This document shows positions 1-11,976 of a stretch of DNA of 64,000 nt, in pieces; position 1 is the stretch's first letter; the number at the start of each line of letters is the position of its first letter. Source of the DNA: Ophioceras dolichostomum (lineage: Eukaryota; Ascomycota; Sordariomycetes; Magnaporthales; Ophioceraceae); the NCBI GenBank assembly GCA_003049485.1, contig PYST01000131.1, forward strand, positions 35,184 to 99,183, read 5' to 3'. A program made the translations under genes and the position numbers. A model generated the notes under the pieces. The model had not been told where the DNA came from and searched no databases. It saw only the letters and a list, made by a program, of their open reading frames with translations.

Positions 1-225
1 CAAGCTCGAGCTAGAGTCACCTCCGGAGCCACCGCTCCCGCCCGTCGGGGTTGACCCGTCCACATTGACGATCGAATAGCTCACTGAACTCCTGGCCGCA
101 ATGGCCCCAATGGCTCGTCGATCGGCTTGAAGAAGCACATCCTCTAGCAGAGGCCGGCTCAGGGAAAATGCACAGAAACCAAGAATTACAGAAAGAGTGG
201 AAGACGCAAGCTTGCAGAGCCGCAT
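1..225 (-). CDS. Putative secreted protein, N-terminal 75 residues (partial)
   Basis: An open frame on the minus strand starts at an ATG at 223-225 and runs off the left edge with no stop, giving exactly 75 codons. The product begins MRLCKLASSTLSVILGFCAF, a short basic start followed by a hydrophobic stretch, which is a typical signal peptide ending near residue 24. Next comes a short amphipathic segment (LLEDVLLQADRRAIGAIAAR), a YSIVNVDGSTPTG segment, and then a Gly/Ser-rich linker at the window edge. I do not recognise the family and infer only that the protein enters the secretory pathway. An upstream ATG at about 425 in another frame opens only a short frame and could be a uORF. The gene is divergent from the annexin. 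Whether an intron follows cannot be seen. Confidence 0.55.
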   Translation of the reverse strand, partial: MRLCKLASSTLSVILGFCAFSLSRPLLEDVLLQADRRAIGAIAARSSVSYSIVNVDGSTPTGGSGGSGGDSSSSL

Positions 226-1416
226 CTCGAAGACTGCTTGCAAGATGACTGATTGATTGGGTTCGCACGTCGTGAATTGATGATGATTGAGGATGGCTCA
301 GGGAATGGACGCGTTGCACCGGCACGCAAGCAAGCCTCAAGCTACGATGTCTTGGTAAGGAACGAAAGTGAGACTTATGGGAAGAAATGGAAATGAACAA
401 ACCTGGAGTGACAGCTGTCTGCCATTTTGATCGCAGCATCTCGCCCGAGCAACTTTGCCAAATTCAAGAGGCTGGATGGAGTGAATGAAGCAATTCAGCG
501 CCGCGTCGCAGAAAAAATCATGGGGGTTGGGCGAAAATGCAGGGACCAGGAACACGGCTCTGATTGGTTGCGCATGCGTCACGCAATGTCTAGTGGGGTA
601 GCGCCTGGCTCCAGAACCTCCCCGCCCTCTGTCGCCGAATTCCAGCGTTCACCAACCACCCCCACCAAACGTGAAATGGCACACTGAGCTGATGAGAGCT
701 GATAGAATGGGACGGGGTTGAGAGCAGTGAAAGACTGGACAGAGCATCTCGCCATTTCAACAACAGCGAACTACAATGGGCCTCATCAGTCTTGCCACAT
801 TCAGTCCGCGCCTGTCTACTCCGCAATAAGGACGCCATGGTTAAGCTCCCTACAAAGAGATGTTGGTGTGACTATCAAAAAGTCGTGCGATACGATTCGG
901 CCAGTGCAGATGTGGTGGGAGGGAGCCAATGTGCGAACCAACAGAGGCAATCGATTCCCACTGATCAATGAAATTAACCCGCATGTGCAATGACGTTCGA
1001 TAGGGCTGTGATAGCTCAGCCACTGGAACCAACTCATCACTCCTCGCCCCGAGACCCTTCAAGCTTGTCGCGCTAAGCTTTCTCCCCTCGAGTTCATAAA
1101 CTCCCTGTGCAGCACGCATCTCACCCATCCTCCTCCGATCATTGTATTCTTTTCCCACCGCTCGGGGTCCCTCCCTCGGTGTCGATCAATCATCCCGCTG
1201 ACCGGTGCAGACTGAAGGCCTGCCACCTGCGGAATACCCCGCCGTTGATTGTACCCAATCCGTCGCCCGTCAAAGAGTTGGGGTAGTGTCAGACAAACAC
1301 CCCGCGCATCCTAATTTCTTGATCTCTTTCCCTCTAACTTACTCAATCCCCGTCACACGATTTCACGCAGCATTTCTCTCCTACGCTGTTGTGGTGCCGT
1401 CTCGCGAATCGCAGAA
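226..1416. other. Divergent intergenic region upstream of the annexin
   Basis: About 1.2 kb separates the secreted-protein start (225, minus) from the annexin start (1417, plus). Short open frames here have no family features and mixed composition. The stretch 1318-1360 is pyrimidine-rich and is probably annexin 5' leader. No TATA box was identified with confidence. Confidence 0.5.
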
Positions 1417-3187
1417 ATGTCCTATCAAGGCGGCTACCCGCCCTACGGCGGCCGTAAGTCCCACCCCTGCAACCCCGGACGCTCGGCGCATACACACAGA
1501 TGCTAACCCTGCATATCCAGAGCCTCCGCAGGGTAACTACTACGGCCAGCAGGGCGCCCCGCCTCAAGGCCAATACCCCCCGCCGAATCAGTACCCCCCG
1601 AACCAGTATCCTCCGAACCAGTACCCGCCAAACCAATATCCTCCCCAGGGTCAGGGGCAATACCCGACCCAGCAACAACCCTACCAATCGTATGGCGCAC
1701 CGCCGCCACAGCAACAGCCATATGGCGGCCCGCAACAGGGACAATATCAGTACAACCAGCAGGCGCCGACACAGGGATATGGCCCGCCTGCTGGGGCTCC
1801 GTACGGTCAAGCGCCTCCTCAGCAGTACGGCGCCTCGGCCCAGCCGCCGTATGGTGGGCAGCCTCCCTATGGCCAACAGCAACAGCCCTACGGTCAACAG
1901 CAGCAGCCTTACGGTCAACAGCAGCAACAGGGCTACGGGCAGTACCCACAAGGAGGCCAGCCGCCGTACAATGCTCCACCGCAGCAGCCATATGGTGCGC
2001 CTCCGCAGGCTGCGCAGTACCAATCCTACCCGCCTACCCCGGCGTCTTTGGGCTATGGCCCTCCTCAGAACATCAACTGGGACCCCAACGCGGCTGCTGA
2101 TCGCCTCCGAGCGGCCATGAAAGGCATGGGAACAGACGAGCAGGTGCTCATCGATGTCCTGACGACCAAGGACCCGCTGCAGATCAACCTCATCCGGGAC
2201 GCCTACAATCGCAGGCACAGGCGCGACCTGGTCGCAGACATCAAGTCCGAGACGAGCGGCGGGCTCGAGGACGGCTTGATGGCGCTGGCTGAGGGGCCGC
2301 TTCTGAATGACGTCCGTCTGCTCTACCAGGCCATGGACGGCACCGGGACAAGTGAGGTTTACCTCACCGACATCCTACTCGGCCGCTCCAACGCCGACAT
2401 CAACGCCATCAAGGCCGAGTACCAGCGGCACTTCCGCCGCAACCTCGAGGAAGACGTCAAGTCAGATCTGAGCGGGAAGACCGAGCGGCACTTCCTGCTC
2501 GCGCTGCAGGGCGGCCGGAACGAGGATGCGATGCCGGTCAACCCGGAGCACACAGCGCGCGACGTCTTGGCGATGTACAATGCCACCGAGGGAAGGACGG
2601 GCACGGACGAGATGACTGTTATCAGCATCATGACCACACGCAACGACAACCAGATCCGCGACATCGCGTTCCAGTACCAGCAGCGATACTCTCGGAGCCT
2701 TGAAAATGTCATCAAGAAGGTAAAATAAAAAAAAATAAAAATAAAACAAAAAGGCTCCTCCATCGGCCTTATATATCTCTCCCCTTCACCTTCCCTGTCT
2801 CCTCGCAGCACCATCATACCCGCACAGCCATGGATCCTCTCCTCTCTCCAGAAGCACTCCTAACTAACTCCGCTGTCTTTCGTCCAGGAATTCTCCGGCC
2901 ACATGGAAAAGGCACTCTTGTTCCAGCTCGGCCACGCGCTCGACTGGTATATGCACCAGGCGGCCCTCCTTGAGGATGCCATGGCCGGCCTCGGCACCAA
3001 GGACAAGCTGCTCGTCACCCGCATCGTGCGCTTCCACTGGGACCGCAACAACATGGCCAACGTGCGCGGCGCGTACGAGAAGCGGTACCGCATTCCACTC
3101 ACGCAGCGGCTGAAGGGAGAGGTCAAAAGCCAGTGGTACCAGACGATGATTTTGGCAGTCGTCGAACCTAATTATCAGCGAGGATGA
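1417..3187 (+). CDS. Annexin with a long Pro/Gln/Tyr-rich N-terminal tail
   Basis: Annexins bind acidic phospholipid membranes in a calcium-dependent way and act in vesicle traffic and membrane repair. I read three exons: 1417-1453, 1521-2719 and 2888-3187 (511 aa). Intron 1 has donor GTAAGT and branch TGCTAAC; the phases fit at both introns. Residues 1 to about 195 are low complexity, built from PPNQY and PYGQQQQ repeats. The core of about 316 residues has four annexin repeats. Type-II calcium-loop signatures are GMGTDE (from residue 214), GTGTSE, GRTGTDE and, in exon 3, GLGTKD. The last exon is needed for repeat 4, because reading through intron 2 stops almost at once. The domain assignment is secure. 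It resembles the annexin found in filamentous fungi (annexin XIV/C type), but the subtype is inferred. The tail recalls those of animal annexins A7 and A11. Confidence 0.95.
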
Positions 3188-4677
3188 TGCCCAACTCTCG
3201 AGCTTTCATTTTTCGGATGCTCTCTCGCGCGATGGTAGGAGAACAGTTGAAAGGGGGTCTCTACTCTGATGATCAATGATTTATGGCTCTGGTTTTGTTG
3301 TCTCCTTGTCACCTCTTCTTTGCTCTGTTTCCCTAGTCGTTCCGGGATACCTGTCAGAGTGGTTGGACAGGCATGCGGATGATTTTGTTTTTTTATTTGT
3401 TCTTGTCACACCGTTATTGCTAGCTCACGGTTGAGGTCACGTTAGGGCTCGCTCAGGTTGTTGTAGTACCTGGTGGAAGCAGTGGCAGAATTGGCTGTTA
3501 GCACACGAGAGCAGCGCACATCAGAACTGTAAACACATGCATGCCTTGACTCGGTTCTCTCAATGTAATATCATTGTTGCAAAATATAGCACTGATTCGT
3601 TCCGAGAAAGGATGCCTTTATTGGGAAAACAACATAATGCGGAGGCTCGGGGCAAAAGAACAGAAAGGGGACAGGAGAAAAAAAGAGTGCTGCATCCCGT
3701 CCCATATTGGCAAACATTATGTTAATTTGTACGCATTAGCGAGCTTACAAAAAGCGCCACGTTATTCGGAGGAAACTGGATCCACACGGGGGAGGACGAA
3801 CCAGATTTTGCTCGGCGCGTCGGGCTGCTGAACTAACAAGGAGCCTCGACCGAAAACAAGGGAATCTCTCAAATGGCATTCCAGCGAAGCAAAATGGCGG
3901 GCGACCTTTTTGAGTTTGAAGAGTTCTTTGGAGCAATTGTGCAGTTGGAGATGAATGCTTGCTTCCAGATTGTGGTGGTGTGGTGCGCTTTTCCATTTCG
4001 ACAGCTAGATGCCACAAGTCCAATCACTTTGGCTTATGAATTTAAGCGGTAACGATCCACCAATCCACATGCGAGTGACAGGGGTGTATAACTGCTAACT
4101 CCCCAAGGCTAACAATTTGATTAGGTAATAAGTACTTTACTTTAACTACCTTAAAGGGCGGACCGCCGTAGCCTAGCCACTTTACCCTCCCTTTTTTTCT
4201 CCCTTCGCGTCGCCCCTTGTGGTTTCTGTAGTGTGGTCAAGCAGCCTGATTGACTGCGATGCAGAATCGACGCGTCTGATTTGTTCTGCGCGTGACCATT
4301 TCTTCTCTCTTTCTCTCAGAGGTCCTTGCGGTCAATACCACATATTCGCGACCGTCTCGCCCAATACTCGAACCCAGAGAACCCGGAAGAACCAGCAACC
4401 AAACGAGCTTTGTTGGGTCGTCAAGTCGCAGTTGACGTATCCACATCGCCATTGGTCAACACGTTAGCACTCACTCCATCACGTGCCTCCCCAGCGGCGA
4501 CCACCATTCACCACCCTTGGCTTTCTCTGCTTTCTTTTTTTCGTGGACCCCAGCTGGACTGACATTCCAAGTTTTGGGGAGTGGGTGATCCCACTGTTCC
4601 TCTTTCTTTCTTTGCTCTCTCATGAAGGCAGAGGGAAAAGGTGACAACCGTACAAATACGCCGTGACGGAGGCAAAC
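3188..4677. other. Intergenic region between annexin and C2HC protein genes
   Basis: Annexin 3' sequence is followed by the promoter and leader of the next gene. The 3500-3800 stretch is relatively AT-rich. Short open frames at 3537-3831 and 4219-4562 have no recognisable motifs. Nothing else is supported. Confidence 0.5.
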
Positions 4678-7667
4678 ATGACGTCATCGGCGGTACAAAC
4701 GGCCCCGTCACTGCCGAACGGCGCCGGCGCATCGCAACCGTCACCGCCTATTGTGTCGGACCTCCCTCACGCTTCGACTTCGAGCGCATCGCCAGCGTTG
4801 AGCGACGGGCCATGGCAGCCAAGCGTGCGGATCACCGGACCGGTTCATGCTCCGCCGATCCCGGACCCTCCCGGCAACTCGGTCATTCCTCAACGGGTGA
4901 CGATGCCTACAGGCTTCCAACCCAGCGCCGTTCCCGTCGTGAGCAAGTCCCAGCCATCGCCGTCGTATCATAGTTACCCGCCACCACCGTCACCTTCCGC
5001 AGCTCCTCCTCTCTACGAGCATTTGTATCACCATCACCCGGCCCAGGTCAGCCATGCTGCCTCTGCTGCTGCTGCCGCCCCTGCGCCGGCGCCGTCCAAG
5101 CCCCGCACCCGGCCGCCCATCATGGACCCGCCTGGCACGCAGATCCCCACCGCCGCGCTGCATGCGAACGGGTTTCCCTCGCCCACCCTGGACCACGCGG
5201 CCTCCAACACCAAGTTCCTCGACGACGTGGCTCGGATCACTTATGCGGTGCACCAGTCCCTGCCCAAGGCTGTCCGGAGGGTCGTGCGGGACAACTGGGA
5301 GAAGTGTCTGCTCGGAACTGACTTTCATCAAGCGTTTGTGGTATGTGATGACTCTTTTGCTTATCTCGCCATTCCTACCTTCCCGATTGTGGTCCCTCTT
5401 CTAGCACCTTCCTCGTCGTGATGGAGCAGTTGCCCATTACGTCGCTCGCTTTGTTCCTGCACCGACAGTGGCGCACCTTTCACATTTTTTTCTCTTCTAC
5501 GTAAAGCCGGGAAAACACGACGTTGTGACAGAGTTCGGGTGCACCAAAAAGAGCCGGGGAAAAGGCGGCGGAAAGCTTCCACAGAGCGCCAGTTGCCGAA
5601 CGCCAATCTCTCTTCTCGGGACTCATTCTGATCCTCTTGCTCCATCCTTTTGTGCATCTTCATCAAAAGAACAACGTCATCACTAACTTCGTCAATTCTA
5701 CGCGTCCACCAGCTCAATGCGAGCATCCACCACGCGACGAATTCTATGACCAAGCGGTCAATCCGCGACTTCGGTCACAAGATGATCCGGACCAGCAAAC
5801 ACGAGCTCATCGAGCATTTCACTCCGGCCGACATCGATGATGTTGCCAATGACATCCTCGGCAAGGCGTCGATGACGTTCCTGGACAAGGCCCTCGATCT
5901 CCGGCTCAAGACCATCGCCGCCAAGCCTCTGATCGCTGCCCTGGCGCGTGCAGAACGCCTGGGCTACGACCCTAACGATATTGTCGAAGACGACCGCGAA
6001 AGCATCATCCCAGTGCCTACCAATTCCAGCCAGCTGACTGTATCCGCGTCCGCGTCCGCGTCCGCGTCACCAGCGGCGCGCCATCCGTCGACTCCCTCCG
6101 GCATCCCAGCCCCGAACCCGCACGCTAAGCGACAGTGTCAACTTTGCTACCGCACTTTTGTTGCGGAGACCGCATATATCCATGTGAGCCTCCAACCCTG
6201 CGGACCTTGTGATGCGTGAGCCTCTGTCCCGATTGAGATTCCTCGCCTGCGAGTCATTTCCTGATTTTGCGCCTTCCTTTCCAGCACACCGAGAAACAAG
6301 TCTGCACCCGAACTCCGACGACGGCTGAGGGTTTCCAGCATGCGTGTTCTCACTGTGGTCAAGGGTTTAGCACACTCGTTGGACTGCAATATGTATTTGA
6401 TCCCTGTTCCCCAGTGACTCTATGCCTGAAAAGGGACCGATACTAACCTTTCCGACAGCACTTGAACAATAAGGTTTGCGGTGACTTCGGTGAGACTCCG
6501 GCGGGTATCGCCGCCGCTGCCAGGGCCGGCGGGTCTGCGAAAGCGTCCATGTCCGAGGTCACACGCGCCCTTGGATCGGTAGCCCCTGCTTCTGTGGCGC
6601 CGTCCGTGGTCATGGGCATGGGGACTCTTGTCCCAAAGCGCTCAGGCCCGCCGGTCACCAAGCCGCCCCCTGCTGAGCGCAGCACCCCCGAGAGCAGCCA
6701 CGTTACCAGCCATGGTGACCCATACGCCCACCTGACCAACACCCAAAAGATATCACTGAACGAGGAGCTACGTCAGGCCGAGATCCAGTTCGCGGAACGG
6801 TTCAAGGCCGCCGATGGGATCCCGGACGCGGCCGAGCGCCGAGTCCGCATCGAGGGCCTCCGCAACAGCTTCGGCACGAAGCAGTCCAACATCCGGAAGA
6901 AGTACGGCGTGCGCCTTCGCGAGCGCCGCACCAAAGCCGAGATCGAGGCTGAACGCGCACGGATGGGCCGCTCCGCACACACATTCAACGAGGTGGCGTC
7001 TGGGCCGCAACGGCGGCAGCAGCCCAGCAGCGCCATGTCTTCCGCACCGCGGATGACGACTGTCCACCCTCCCGTCCGGCCCGGCGGGCCTGCGGCGGCT
7101 ACTACCGTCCCAGTGAAGCGCGAGGTTATCGAGCTCGACGACTCTATGGACGAAGACGACGCCAACGACCCCAAGCGCCGCAAGCTGGACGGCAACAACA
7201 ACACCTACCAATCACCTTACACCAGCGCCAAGCAGGAGGGCTCCTCCTCGTCGACCGTACCCGCCGGCGTTGCCCGCCAGGCCTCCAGCGGCGCCGTCAG
7301 CGGCCTGGGCATCACGTCGTCGCAGGGCCCTCCCTCCGCCCAGCCACCCGCCAGCCAGCCCGCCACCCCGTGCGAGCAGGCCGGCGTCCGCGTCTCCATC
7401 CACCAACCTAGCACCAATGGCACCGCCGACGCCACCTCCGGCCGCTCGTCCGTCGAGACCATTGATAATCCCGCCGCCACTGCTCCTGCTGCCGCCGCGG
7501 CGGGTACTCGAGCGGCGGAGGAGGAGCAGGAGGACGACGACGACGACGATGAGGACGATGATGATGATGACGACGACTCGTCAGACGACGAAGACATCCC
7601 CGCTGTCCTGCCCGCCTCCGTCCAGCAGAGCTTCGCGCCCGCGAACCGGCCCAGCCTGAGCCGGTAG
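4678..7667 (+). CDS. C2HC-type zinc-finger nuclear protein with acidic tail
   Basis: I read four exons: 4678-5340, 5713-6183, 6285-6392 and 6459-7667 (816 aa). All phases match; the last intron has branch site TACTAAC. Residues 1-200 are Pro/Ser/Ala-rich and probably disordered. Residues 210-330 form a conserved-looking helical block (KRSIRDFGHKMIRTSKHELI, then an alanine/leucine-rich stretch). Two zinc fingers follow. The first uses C363, C366, H378/H379 and C385, and the second C399, C402, H415 and C421; each is split by an intron. The C-terminal half is charged and serine-rich, with basic patches and an acidic Asp/Glu run (about residues 770-800). The architecture points to a chromatin- or DNA-associated protein. 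I do not recognise a named family, so the nuclear role is inference. An in-frame GTG lies just upstream, but the ATG at 4678 is the natural start. Confidence 0.8.
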
Positions 7668-8874
7668 CGCCGGTCCCCGCTGTCGGTCGCTGGAGTGACT
7701 GCTCATCCTTATCCTCCTCCTCCTCCGCGGAGCGTTCGCCTTCGCCGTAGTGGCCGTCCGCAACGGCCCGTCTCTTCTCCCCTTACACAATCTACTACCA
7801 TGACCTAGGATGGGTGGATGGCGGCCTGTCCTCTTTTTGCATCGCCCCTACCTCCTTTCTCATCCATCACTGTCTCCCCTGTCTTTCTTTTCTTTCTTCG
7901 TTAGCTTTCTGCCTACTTTTCTTTGACGGAGCGTTCTAGGTTTCGTTCGGGGTTTTGTTCGGAGTTTTCATATTAACGAGTGGCGAGCGAGGGGATAACT
8001 GGAGTAAAAAATTTATTGACGCGTTCCGCACATTTTTCCTCGAAGATATATTCATGGATTCGCTTTAGCGCAGTCGTCCTCTGGCTGGTTTTCTCTCCCT
8101 CTCATTTTCTCCATAACCCCTGAATTGCTCACCTCCCGGTTTTGCGACCTGTGCCAATCGCCACCACGTGCAACTCGACCCTAGTCTCAACTCTGGGATC
8201 GTCACATCTCCCGCGCGAGAGCAAAAGCCTTCAACTACTCCCAACTGCTCTTCCACGTGCCTGTCTTCATAATATGGGCCTTTTTTCATGGCAATTTTTT
8301 TGGCCTTGGGAGGTTTATTTCCCCCCTCTTGACCATCATTGATCGTATTCATCATCACTCATCAGCAGCCCCTTTGCGTTTTTCGTTTCTTGACACGGCG
8401 CCCCTGGCCTTATAATTATCAACAAATTTGTTGGCGCATCTTTTCCGCGTAGAGAGGGTGCATGGATGGATGGATGGAAACGGTACGGTGCTTTTTTTCC
8501 TCAGTAGGCTGGCGTAGGTAAGGTAGGGATATGACGAACTGCCAGCATCACATCATCTTTTCTTTCCCGGATATATTCCTACCTAGGTCCTTACATCATG
8601 GCAGCACTTGGCTGAGGGGACAACAGACTGTGGGATGGACGGGATTCTTCTCATCATCAGGTCTCAGATACCTACCTATTTCCCACATGCAGGAAATTCA
8701 TCGCAGTTTTTCACACAGGACAGACCGCCAGGACCAGTTCAGTTAAGGGTACATTAAATATCAATCTAACAGAATTTCATATCTCCTCAAATACCCAAAG
8801 TAATTATCCGCCTCTCTGTATAAACCAACGCCAAGATCTCCTATCGTGGTCAACTACAAGCCCCGCCTGGAGCT
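7668..8874. other. Convergent intergenic region
   Basis: Two genes end towards each other here. The interval holds 3' untranslated sequence, a T/C-rich stretch at 7850-7930 and a short GGAT repeat at about 8461-8478. No coding frame longer than 100 codons has any protein-like character. Confidence 0.5.
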
Positions 8875-10829
8875 TCACTGAAGCGTGTACAGCCCCTTCT
8901 CAGCCATCAACTGGCGAGCATAGTCTAGCATGCCATCCACCTTCCCGGCCGCGATCTCCTGCTTCAGGCGGTCGCCGGCGACTAGGTCTTCGACCTTCTT
9001 AGAGCTGTTCGTCAAAGGGCCCTGCTCTCCATTACAGGTGTTGCCAGAGATGTCTCCGAGGGCGTGATTTGGGCGTCCCAGTCGAGTACCGTGACTGTTG
9101 TTGTTGTTGCTGTCCTTCTCGGGATTGTTCCTTGCACTAGCAGCTCCGGCATGTTTCTTGGGACCGTTGTTGTTGGCAGCGACCGAGCTGTCCTTTGTGC
9201 GACCGCCAGTGTTAGTGTTGACGGCGCTAATACCCTTCTTGGCGTGGCTAGTCGCGAGGGCTTCCTTGGATCTCTTCTTCTTGATAGTCGGGCTCTTCTT
9301 AGGACTATTGGCAGGCAACATGCTGCCGACGCCGCCGCCCTTCCCGAAAGGGCCGTTCATGACGGGGGATACCCCCTTGCGGCGGTTGCCAGAAATGTCC
9401 TCGAGGTGAACCCGGCTCATAGGCGACTCAACCTTCTTCGAACTCTGGACGGTGGTGACGGCGGCAGCCGGCTTGTTCTGCTTCGGGGAGCTGCTGGCAG
9501 CGGGCTTCCTCTTGTTTTTCTTCTTCATGGGGCTGCAATTATAGGCAGCCGCCGGACTAGCTGCAACTGTGCTTTTTTCCTTCACGCGAACATGGTCAGC
9601 AGTAGCAGCAGCAAGAAGGGCCTCTTCGTCCTCCTTCTTGCGGCGAGCAAGATCCTTCTTGAAGACGACGCGGAGGTCGGCGTCCTCCCCGTCCCAATCG
9701 GCCTCCCAGTCGTAGAATTTGTCGAAGTCCACCACGACCTCGCGCTCTGTCCGCTGCTCCCCGTCCTCGAGCCACCCGTCGGCGTGATGGTTGTTCTTTG
9801 CGTCGGAATAGTTGTAGCAGCCAGCTGCCTGGCCTTCGTACACCACCATCGCCGTATCATCCAGAAATGAATCGTCCACAATGTCCGCACCATAGCCGTA
9901 TTCATGGTCGCCCCACTCATTAATGTCGTATTCTTCCTGCGTGACTGTTGCGAGGCCAATATCCGTGCGTTGGGAGATTGGTACCCAGCGAGTCTGGACT
10001 GGGTATAGGTCCTCGGCCTCGTAGATGGGATACCTCGGAGGGGAGAGCCCGGTCACCGCATCAACGTCGCCATCCCAGTCCACAGTCCGGTTGCTGGTGT
10101 CTGTGATGATGATTTTGGGGTGGCTCGGCTGGGGTCGAAAGCCATGCGAGGTGCTCACCGGTGACTTGTCGTCTGAGATGAGCACAGGCTGGGCTTCGCT
10201 CTTCTCGGTGAGAGCTTCCGGCGTGGCTATTACATCCACGGCTGGCTTGTTATGAGTACCCTTAGTGGCCTCCAGATCAGTGTCCATGGCTGATGGAGAC
10301 CGCGCCCTTCCCTGGGGCAACTCCGGAGTTGGGCGGAAGGGCTCGGATAGACGGGACTGGCGTGGATCGCTGTACCACTGCTCGCCCTGAAGATCCTTGA
10401 TGTCGATACAGTTGACGAAGGCGTCGACAGGATGTAGAGTGGGCAGACAGCCGAGTCGTCGGTTGGGGGCGTGTGTGATGCACTGGAAGTTATTGTCCCT
10501 CCCCGCACAGCTGAACAGGGCCACCGCCAAGGCCCCGAGCAACAAGGGCACCAGAGATTCGAGGAGCAGCCTCAACAGCTCCAGCACGAGGAAGGATCCG
10601 ATCAGAAAGAGCAAAACGGCTGTGAGATCAATGTGGATGGATATGGTGAGGCGTCGTTCCTCGTTGCGCTGCGGGGTGTTCGAGGTTAGAGAGGGACGAA
10701 AGCCCAGCGGCGTCTCATGTAGATGTAGTGTAGTAAAGTCCCGGGTGTGGGGATTTTGGGATGAGCGTGGCTTACATTCTGTGACCGGACGTCGTCCTTC
10801 GCAAGGGGCAACATCTTGTAGTCGTCCAT
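8875..10829 (-). CDS. Predicted single-anchor membrane protein of unknown function
   Basis: I read two exons on the minus strand: 10776-10829 (18 codons, MDDYKMLPLAKDDVRSQN) and 8875-10668, 615 aa in all. The 107-nt intron has donor GTAAGC, a CTAAC branch and acceptor CGCAG, in phase 0. After a charged N-terminus (RNEERR) comes a long hydrophobic stretch, residues 34-72, rich in Leu and Val. That can form one or two membrane spans or an uncleaved signal anchor. The next ~150 residues contain several Cys and acidic clusters. The region rich in Trp, Asp and Tyr (FDKFYDWEADWDGEDADLRV) stands out. The C-terminal 250 residues are Lys/Ser/Asn-rich and probably disordered, ending in a short hydrophobic helix (DGMLDYARQLMAEKGLYTLQ). 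No family is recognised. The start ATG directly follows a CAG, so an upstream 5' exon is possible. Confidence 0.65.
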
Positions 10830-11626
10830 CTGCTTGAAGAGAGCAGATAAGAATAGGCAGGTAGAATCCAGTGAGCTGCCGAGGTTGCTAACTTCACACG
10901 GCAAGGAGCAGGTATGATATGATTCTCTCAAGATCAGGCTGACAGAGATATTGAGCAGCACGAGAGGACCACGTCAATATTTTGGAAACAATGTGTGTAT
11001 TTGTGAGATACGTTCATGGCAACAAGATCTCTAGCTGTGACTGCTCGGATTCCGAAGAGTCGGCTTGCGTTTGGTGTCCAGACGACGAGCAAGCCTTGGA
11101 CGAGTCACTAAGATCATCCATTCCTGGCATTAATATTGCTACCCATCTCTTGGCCCAGTCCCAGTGTGTATCACGGGACTGTGGGCTTTGCCGTTACTGC
11201 TTCGCTATTTCATGTAACAGATATATGCCCGTTCTTTGCCTCGCCACCCCCAGCCGCCTCGTTAGACGGTGGACTATCATTTCATGGAAAAGCTGGTTGA
11301 CGCCTGATACCTCGTCACGTCATTACAGAGTAGAAAGGGTGGTTGTGTCCAAGTTCTCTGAAGACCTACCCGGCGAGCATATCCACGAAAAGGAGTCATG
11401 ACAGTGTGTGGAGGCAGCCTACCCTCGCCGAAGCAGGAACTCGCAGTCTATACTCTATCTGCGGAGGGTAATTAGAGATACAAATATGCTACATCAAAGA
11501 ACTACATCGCCATCTCAGTCCAGTGTCCAGCGCCATGCTTTAAAATGAGAGGAACCGAAGGTCCATCTCCCCCCCATCTCATCAGCCATCCCCTCGCCGC
11601 CCCATTCCCAGTTTTTGGTAAAGCTT
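10830..11626. other. Intergenic region between two minus-strand genes
   Basis: This is promoter/leader sequence of the membrane-protein gene and 3' sequence of the small secreted-protein gene. A 139-codon plus-strand open frame at 10982-11401 has no signal or motif and is not called. Confidence 0.45.
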
Positions 11627-11943
11627 TTACCAAACGACGTCGTCATCCTGATTATTCACGATATAAGCGGTTAGCGTCTGGCGATAGTCTCATACTCACA
11701 CCTTCATTCCTCACCACAGTGTCCATCGATATGCTTGTACTTACAGTCAGAGCATAGAACATGGACTTGCACTCCTTCCCATCGGCATCCTCGTACATGA
11801 CGTGCTCATCATCTTTGAAGACTCGCCAGTTGTGGTATGTGTTGGTGGCGACGCTTCAGACCGAGCAAAACAGATGAGCCAGTCAGTGGATCAGTTCTTC
11901 AAGTGCGTGTCATAGTATTTGCGGTATAAACGGGAGGGAGGGT

Positions 11944-11976
<33 letters not shown>

